A DNA stretch of 64,000 nucleotides from Chloranthus sessilifolius (Eukaryota > Streptophyta > Magnoliopsida > Chloranthales > Chloranthaceae). Of the stretch, positions 56,690 through 64,000 are shown in pieces. How positions within the stretch are numbered: position 1 is the first letter of the stretch; the number at the start of each line of letters is the position of its first letter. The notes beneath the pieces were generated by a model. It saw only the letters and a program-made list of their open reading frames with translations. It searched no databases and was not told where the DNA came from. The stretch covers positions 70,349,367-70,413,366 of the forward strand of contig CM037596.1 of the NCBI GenBank assembly GCA_021018995.1, given 5' to 3'. The translations under genes were made by a program, and so were the position numbers.

Positions 56690-59600
56690 AACATCTTTTA
56701 TACCGTAGTTAAGTGTGGTGAGAAAGCCTATAGAATCATGGTCGATAGTAGAAGTTGTACCAATGTTGTTTCCGAAAGTACAGTTTCTCGCTTAGAACCA
56801 CCGTAGCTCACTCGCGACCCTATAAAATTGTTTGGGTTGATTCATCATCAATCCCAGTTTCACGAAAGTGTCAGGTTCCTATTAAATTCAGCTCGTATAA
56901 GGACACCTTATGGTGCGATGTTGTACTTATAGATGTGGGGAATATCATCCTTGGGAGACCGTGGTTGTATGATATGGATGTTACATTGTTCGGGAGATCG
57001 AATGTGTGTTCTTTCACGTACAACGGAAATAAAATAAAGATAAATCCTTTACCTCCTAGAGCACCTACTGTGAAAACGAACAAGTCAAATGATAAAGGCT
57101 TAATTGAGAGAGAGAAGACATCTAAGGCCGTTCACATCATTAGCCCTTTAGAGTTTGAACGAGGTGCTAAGACCGAGGACACAGTCTATGTCCTTGTTAC
57201 AATGGAGTCGCCCAAAGAGTCAAGTGTTGAGTTTCCAACGGAGGTTGAACCCATGATGAGCGATTTTCGGGATGTCTTTCCCAAAAACCTTTCGAATGAC
57301 TTAGCACCTTTACGGGACATCCAACACGCCATTGACTTGGTTCATGGATCTACTTACCTAACTTGCCCCATTATCACATGAATCCATTCGAACATTCGGA
57401 GTTAAAAAGACAAGTTGATGAACTTCTCCAGAAGGGATTTATTAAGGAGAGTATGAGTCCATGTGTCGTGTCAGCACTGCTCACGCCCAAGAAAGATGGA
57501 TCTTAGAGGATGTGTGTTGATAGCCGCGCCATTAATAAAATCACGGTCAAGTATCGGTTTCCTATACTAAGACTGGACTACATGGTAGACATGATGGTTG
57601 GTGCCACTATATTTTCGAAGATCGATTTGAAGAGTGGATACCATTAAATCCGAGTTCGTCCCAGGGATGAATGAAAAACTGCCTTTAAAACCAAAGATAG
57701 TTTATATGAGTGGTTTGTCATGTCTTTCGGCATTTCAAATGCCTCGAGCACATTTATGCAAATCATGACATAGGTGTTGAGGCCTTTCATAGGCAAGTTC
57801 CTTGTGGTTTATTTTGATGACATCCTTATTTATAGCCACGGTAAGGAACAACACTTAAGCCACTTAAGGCAAGTTTGTGTGACTCTCAGAGGAGAAAAGT
57901 TATATGCGAGAACCTAAAGAAGTGTACTTTCACGTCGAAGACCATTGTCTTCTTAGGATTTGTCGTAACCTCTAAAGGAATAGCTGCGGATCCGGAAAAG
58001 GTCAAGGCTATTGTGGAGTGGCCTGAATCAAAAAACCTTCAAGAAGTCCGTAGCTTCCATGGGTTAGCCACTTTCTGCAGGCGGTTCATTAGTAATTTTA
58101 ATACGGTAATGACCGCCATCACCGATTGCATAAAAATTGGAGAGTTTAAATAGACACCTGCTATGGCAAAAGCCTGTAAGGAGATTAACTCTCGAATGAC
58201 TAAAGCTCCTGTCATGCGTTTTTCGAACTTTTCTAAGGTCTTTGAGGTAGTGCGTGACACGTCAGGCGTAGGCATTGGGGGAGTGTTAAGCCAAGAGAGT
58301 TATCCAATAGCTTATTTCAGTGAGAAGCTAAATGAAGTCGGACAAAAATATTCTACCTATGCTAAGGAGTTATATGCGATAGTGTAATCTTTCAAACATT
58401 GGAAACACTACTTGCTATTGCAAGAATTTATTCTGTTTTTGGATCATGAGGCCCTAGGATTTTTGAGTTCCCAAAAGAAGTTAAACCCGCGACATCCGAT
58501 ATGGGTTGAACAACTTCAAGGGTTTACCTTTGTGCTGAAACATAGGGTTGTGATAGAGAAAAGAGCTGTTGACACACTTAGCCGTAGAGTGGCGACGTTG
58601 CACTCATTGAGTGTTAAGGTAACTGGATTCGAACGTCTTGTAAATGATTATCCTGCATGTCCCAGATTTTGGGGAGTACACCTCACTTCTAAGTGAACAG
58701 TTTGCAAGAGAAAGTATACCCTACAGGACGGATATTTGTTCCTAAAACACCGCTTGTTATTCCCCGCACTTCTCTACGAGATTTTCTTGTTTGGGAAGTA
58801 TACGTTGGAGGGGTTGCCGGCCACTTTGGTCGCAACAAGATTGTTGCATTGGCTGAAGATCGATTCTACTGGCCCATTCTCACCCGAGATGTTGTCAAAA
58901 TCATCAACCAGTGTTGTGTTTGTCAACTGATAAAAAAAAGGAAGCAAAACACCAAGTTATACACACCTTTACCTCTACCACACACTCTGTGGCAAGACCT
59001 TTCTATGGACTTTGTGTTGGGCCTCCCTAAGACCCTCCGCAAGCACGATTCGGTGTTTGTGGTAGTGAACCGTTTATCAAAAATGCTCATTTCATCGCAT
59101 GTGCGAAGACCTCAGATGCAAGTAACATTGCCACTCTTTTCTTCAATGAGGTTGTTCGCCTGCATGGTTTGCCTAAAACCATAGTGTCGGATAGGGATGT
59201 CAGGTTTGTTAGTTATTTTTTAAAGACATCATGGCATAAAATTGGGACTAGACTTCAGCTTTCGTCAGCATATCACCCCCAAACAGATGAGCAAACCGAG
59301 GTAGTGAATTGGAGTTTAGGCAATCTTTTAAGGTGTCTTGTAGGTGAGCATGTTAAGAGTTGGGATTCTAGCCTACCTATCGTGGAGTTTGCATATAATA
59401 ATTCGGTTAATAGAACCACATGTATTAGTCCATTGATCAAATTATTCATTGTTTCAAACCTAGGATGCCTGTAGATCTAATCCCGATGTCAGTTTATCAG
59501 AGATCGTCAGAGTCTGCATCTGCATTTACACATCGCATTCATGACCTTCATGCTGAGATTAAAAGACGAATTAATGTGAACAATGAAAAATACAAAATTT

Positions 59601-60117
59601 CTGAAGATTCTCATAGAAAGTTCAAACAGTTTCAAGAGAATGATTTTGTGATGGTTCGGAATAGACCTAAGCGCTTCCCTCAAGGGGTTGCTAAGAAGTT
59701 ACAAGCTCGTGGTGTTGAACCCTATAGGATTTTGAAGCGTACCGGTCCTAACGGTTACGTCTTAGATTTACCGCTGGAATTGGATATTAACACAACTTTC
59801 AACGTGGAGGATCTCGTTCCGTTCCATGGTCATTCACATATACCACCCAGCCCATTTGAACCTTCCACATCCGATATTACCCCTATTTCCCTCCCCATTC
59901 CATTACCTCCACCCATACAACCATCTCGTGAGATCATTGAAGATATTTTGGAGGATCAGAATGTATTCACCAGCCAAGGGGCGACTTCAGAAGTACCTTG
60001 TCAAGTGGAAGAACAAAGCTAATTCGAAGAACACGTGGAATTTCAGCAAATCAATTCGGATCTCCTCGATCTCTATCATAACCAATATTCATCGGGGATG
60101 AATCCTTCTAACCCAAG
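56690..60117 (+). pseudogene. Element 2 pol with chromodomain
   Basis: Protease region: VDSSSIPVSRKCQVPIKFSS and IILGRPWLYDMDVTLFG (56755-57381). RT 57380-57870: [33 protein letters not shown] and the YFDD box at 57810-57821. RT end/RNase H 57875-58696: [31 protein letters not shown]. Integrase 58693-59474: GHFGRNKIVALAEDRFYWPI, CCVCQLIKKRKQNT, LSMDFVLGLPKT, TIVSDRDVRFVSYF, HPQTDEQTEVVN. The C-terminal part (59465-60022) has VMVRNRPKRFPQGVAKKL and FNVEDLVPFHG, then KYLVKWKN and QQINSDLLDLYHN, a chromodomain end whose RRIDGD runs into the polypurine tract and LTR. At least six stops or frameshifts. Confidence 0.88.
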
Positions 60118-60150
60118 GAGAATTGATGGGGACATCCGATTCAAGCAGCC

Positions 60151-60860
60151 TGTCACGGAGTTACTCTTTAGCGACGTGAACTCTCGTGCGGCAACTAGCT
60201 TTTCTCGATCTAGCTCAACCTACTCGTGTTTCAAACCTGCACGGTAGCGCATTAGGTTAGAAACTATGCGGATTCCCGAATGCAACACATATAGCTATAC
60301 GCAGCAATAGTCCGAGGGGCAGCCCCACTTAGAGTTTAGGTCCGCACCATGAGGGTGGTCGTGGACCACCAACATGATGGCTCCAGCGCACGACGCGACA
60401 GGAGCGGCCTAACACCTATGCGAGGCCCGGATGCGCGAAGTCAAGCCCACAAGGCTATCATACGCGTTCCGTAGGGGATCACTTAGGCCAGCGACACGTC
60501 ACGTGGCTGTTAGATCCTTTCCCCATATATATGGTTTAAACATCAATAGTGCCTAAATGGCAGGAGGACCTCAAACGTATTGGTTTGGCATACCGCAACG
60601 CCCTCCCGCATCGCTAGGCCAACTTGGCTCAGTCGCGTCCGCATCACGTGCCTTGCTGGCACTGCATTACGACCAACTGCCACCATGTCGCGTGCCCTCC
60701 TGGCCCACGACCGAAGCTCTTGGAGTATCAATGGCGAAGCCCTCATGGCTTGGTGATGCTCTGACGATGCTCCAGCTTCAACCCACCAATGCCTGACGCA
60801 CTAGTGGCACAAGTGGCCCTGCGGCTGGCTCGGATGGCCACGCCGCGAGCCCACGTCACA
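60151..60860 (-). repeat. Element 4 3' LTR
   Basis: 710 bp, on the minus strand from tgtgacgtgggctcgcgg to actccgtgaca. The purine run taggggagga precedes it (60861-60870 on plus, tcctccccta). A TATA word (catatatatgg) is at 60523-60533. GC-rich compared with the other LTRs here. Confidence 0.8.
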
Positions 60861-60867
60861 TCCTCCC

Positions 60868-63800
60868 CTACTTAGTTGCGTTGACGTCCTCGTCGACGCG
60901 CTTCCAGTACTTCTTCAGGGCGGATTGGAAGGACGGGTGGGTACTCTCAAGTTCCCACGTAATTTCAGCCTCTGACAGGACTTTCCACTTCAGAAGGTAC
61001 TCCACAGGAAATTCATTCTGACTGCCATCTTCCCTGTTACTGCGTCTATGAGCAAGGATTTCTTCAACTGTCTTCAATCAGAATCAAGATTCCGAGTTGA
61101 CAAACTTCTCCCTGGATTATTCAGGTCTCTCTTATAGGGCTTCAAGCAACTGACGTGAAAGACTGGATGCATTCTCAGTCGGGGAGGAAGCTGCACTCGA
61201 AATGAGACATCATTAATCCTCTTCGTGATCGGGAATGGCCCATCATACTTACGAACTAGTCCTGCGTGCTTTCTTCTGAAAAATTTGAGCTGCTTTGGAT
61301 TAAGTTTCACCAAAACTTCATCACCTTCTTCGAACTCGATAGGTAGTCGATTCGACGGCCCACTTCTTCATTCGCTAGCATGACCTTTTCCAAGTAGGCC
61401 CAAGCAATCTCTGCATTCCCCTGCCACTCCTTGGCAAGATGGTAGGCTGCTGGACTCGATCCGGTATATCCCATAGTAATTGTATGCGGTGTTGATGGTT
61501 GTTGGCCAGTTGCTAATTCAAATGGGCTCTTATTTGAGGTCAACTCTTCATAGATTATAACAAAATTGTGCCACATCTAACAATCGAGCCCAATTCTTTT
61601 GGTTGCAGCGACAAAATGTCTCAAATATTCCTCCAAAATAGCATTCACCCTTTACTGCATGCATCGATGCATGCTTTGGATGAGAAGTTCGATTTAAAGT
61701 CCTAAGATAATACTTGACCAAAACTTGCTAACAACCGTGGATCTCTATCATGACAATCACTTGCGGCACTCCCCCGCTTCACAACATTCTTGACAAATAA
61801 TAAATCGACTTGCATTCTGCATTCTGATTCATAGCGTGCTTTGAGAATCGATCCACAACTACTAGGATGGACAGTGTCCCTACTTTGGGCAATGCAGATG
61901 AAGTCAAGGAGGCGGCTCTCCCACAGTGCGGATGGCCTTTGTAGCAGTTGCGAGGAGTCCAAATGGTTTAGCTCTTTCCACTTTGTCCTGTTGGCATATC
62001 GGGCAAGTCGACATACTCTCTCGTCCTCTTCCATCTTAGGCCAATAAACATTTCCAACAAAGGCGGCGTGCGATGAATTCTGGATGACCAGCCCACAATG
62101 TGTCATGACACTCTTTCAAGTTCCTTTCTAAGTTCTTTCACTTTCGGCACATAAAGCCCCCTTTGTCCTGATCCTTCCTCGATCCGAATCGTGTTCTCCC
62201 CTCTTGTATTTCGATGTAGTAGGGTCCTCGCGAGTGGATCTAGTTTTAACCCATCGCTAATCTATCGGGGATAGTCGAACTAATGCGGCTAGCTGCAGCT
62301 TGTTTCTTCAATTTTAACGCCGCTAATCGAACTTTCAATGTCGCTAAACTCGCTTTCTCCAAAGCGTCTGCGACTTGGTTGGTCTGCCAGTTTGTAACAC
62401 CAAGTCCATATCGAACTTCGAGAAATCTTGCCAACGCTGTTTGCGATAATTTCTTTTGGTTCCGAAAGTAGCTAGTCGCCACACATTGCCGGTCATCACT
62501 AGGAACTTGACCCAAGTAGGTAGTGTGCCTCCACATCCTTAGACAATGTACTCCTGTCATCTCCTTTTCGAACAGATACCGTATCAGTCGCTCGGTATCG
62601 TTCGACTCGCTCTCAAAGGCCACTTTGGATGCTCTTCTTGCATTAATACTCCTCCTATCGTGATAGTCGAAGGCATCTATGTGCACCTCAAATGGCTTGG
62701 AGTGATCGGTAGCTTGAAAGACAGGTCACTCATGACCACCGCTTTCAAATCCTCAAATGCTCTCGGCATTTTTCCCTGCCACGGTCGATCTTTCTTTAAC
62801 AGGTCCCTCAATGGTGCTGCACGGTGTGAATAACTCGGGATGAACCTTCGCTAATAGTTGACCAAACCCATAAATGACCGCAACTTCGGTCGCATATACA
62901 GCACTCTCCAGTCTTGGATTGCATGAACTTTCTTTAGGTCCATGCTGATGTTTCCTCCCCCAATACGGTGTCCCAAAAACATAATCTGCTCTTGTGCAAA
63001 TGAATACTTCTCCTTCTTAACATAGAGCTAATTTTCTCGCAATATCTTGAAGATGATTTGGAGGTGGTTGAGATGTTCTTCCAATGTGTTGCTATACACA
63101 ACGATATCATCTAAGTACACCACCACGAACTTGTCGAGGTAGGAATGGAACTACTCATTCATCAAGGTGCAGAAGGTGGCTGGGGCATTAGTCAGCCTAA
63201 AGGGCATCACCAGAAATTCAAAGGCTCCATACTTGGTCACACAGGTAGTCTTGCTTTCATCTCCCTCGGCGACTCGCACCTGATAATAGCCAGATCTCAA
63301 GTCTAGCTTGGTAGACCGCCCAACTGATCAAACAAATCTGCAATCAATGGCACTGGATACTTATTCTTGACGGTGACCTTGTTCAACGCTCTGTAGTCAA
63401 TGCATAATCGAAGGCTACCATCGCGCTTCTTTAATAGAATAGAAGGCAAAAGGAGCTTTGAATAGAACAAATCACCCAACAACTCATCTAGCGCCACGTA
63501 ACTCGGCTAATTGGTCGGAGAACCATTCTATAGGGAGCTTTGGCTGACGCTTTGGTTCTAGCTCGATCGGTGATCTCGATCTTACAGGTGGCAACACCTT
63601 AGGCAATTCGGGCGGCATGACATCTTGGAATTCCTGGAGTAATCCTGACACACTTTCTGGCACACACTCTGCTGGCCCAGTTGCTTTCTCTTCTAACAGT
63701 GTAGCAAGAAATGTAGGTTCCCCTCTTCTGAGTCCCTTCTTTAACTGTAGTGCTGAGATAAACCCATCACTCTCTGCTTCCTTATCTTTCTGAATGACTG

Positions 63801-63963
63801 GGATCATGCAAGGGGTCTCTTCTCCAAACATGCACACTGACCCGAGGTATGGCATGGGCACTGCTTTAGCCTGGTGTAGGAGCTCTAACCCAAGGACAAC
63901 CTTGAAATCATCCATCTCTACTGCCATAAAGCTTGTGGCACCGCTCCATGGACCTATTTGCAC
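60868..63963 (-). pseudogene. Element 4 pol with chromodomain
   Basis: From right to left: protease/linker (63963-63484) with FMAVEMDDFKVVLGLELL and LLQEFQDVMPPELPKVLPP; RT with [32 protein letters not shown] and the YLDD box at 63106-63117; RNase H pieces to about 62250. Integrase pieces at 62106-61702 (VGNVYWPKMEED) and 61576-61307 (SPFELATGQQP, HLAKEWQ). The integrase end at 61313-61074 reads LVRKYDGPFPITKRI and HPVFHVSCLKPYKRD. The chromodomain at 61077-60868 reads VEEILAHRR, EYLLKWKVLSEAEITWE. Broken by several frameshifts and stops. Confidence 0.87.
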
Positions 63964-64000
63964 AGGTACCCCCTTTGCTACTCCTGCGATGGCGCCTCGA

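Larger units (their letters stand above)
54017..60150 (+). mobile_element. Element 2: chromovirus-type gypsy retrotransposon
   Basis: 5' LTR 54017-55430, primer site, gag, protease, RT, RNase H, integrase, chromodomain, and the first 27 bp of the 3' LTR (60124-60150, tgatggggacatccgattca) before element 4 interrupts. The rest of the 3' LTR should lie beyond element 4, outside the window. Many frame breaks. Confidence 0.88.
60151..64000 (-). mobile_element. Element 4: minus-strand chromovirus, partial
   Basis: 3' LTR 60151-60860 and pol from 60868 to the window end, read on the minus strand. It sits in the 3' LTR of element 2, 27 bp from its start. The target duplication (expected cagcc at 60146-60150) cannot be checked because the other end is outside. 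gag and the 5' LTR are not in the window. Confidence 0.85.

Overview
The window is plant nuclear DNA: intron-containing gene pieces with plant-type splice sites, Ty3/gypsy chromoviruses, a Ty1/copia remnant, an L1-type LINE, many small hAT- and Mutator-like nonautonomous DNA elements, and long (TA)n, (CT)n and (CA)n tracts. An angiosperm is likely; I cannot name the species. Almost nothing here is an intact gene. Most of the sequence is nested repeats.

Left part (1-13619). A copy of PNO1, a 40S ribosome-assembly factor, is on the plus strand: first exon 1056-1593, an 11.6 kb intron, last exon 13177-13619. It looks broken. A 323-bp hAT-like MITE with an 8-bp target duplication sits inside the first coding exon, and one base is missing in the KH-domain region of the last exon. 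The intron carries a complete 4.96 kb nonautonomous LTR retrotransposon (element 1, 4268-9227, TSD gaatc) that keeps gag and the extreme tail of integrase but has no RT, RNase H or integrase core. The promoter lies next to a cluster of palindromic MITEs.

Middle part (13620-33600). MITEs with MITEs inside them, tandem duplications and TA tracts come first. Two minus-strand exons of an unidentified host gene follow (18794-19693). Next is a copia remnant split by a 1.1 kb solo LTR (21652-22749, TSD atggc). A full-length minus-strand LINE (24811-31116) has a 14-bp target duplication and a decayed ORF1 and ORF2.

Right part (33605-64000). Element 3 (33605-47589, outer TSD tctat) is a 14 kb gypsy element with three LTR copies. 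Its LTRs are packed with the palindrome CGATTAATCG, and a GC-rich block of unknown origin lies before the 3' LTR. After a poor stretch with an inverted pair of LTR-like arms (50465-52712), element 2 (54017 onward) is a chromovirus whose 5' LTR holds a Mutator-like MITE. Its 3' LTR is interrupted by element 4, a second chromovirus on the minus strand that runs off the window end.

Nesting gives relative ages: element 4 is younger than element 2, the Mutator-like MITE is younger than element 2's LTR, the solo LTR is younger than the copia remnant, and the hAT element at 14823 is younger than its host MITE. The most unusual signals are the palindrome arrays in two unrelated LTR families, the three-LTR structure of element 3, and the gag-plus-Ser/His-repeat protein of element 1. 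All boundaries come from reading by eye, without alignment software.
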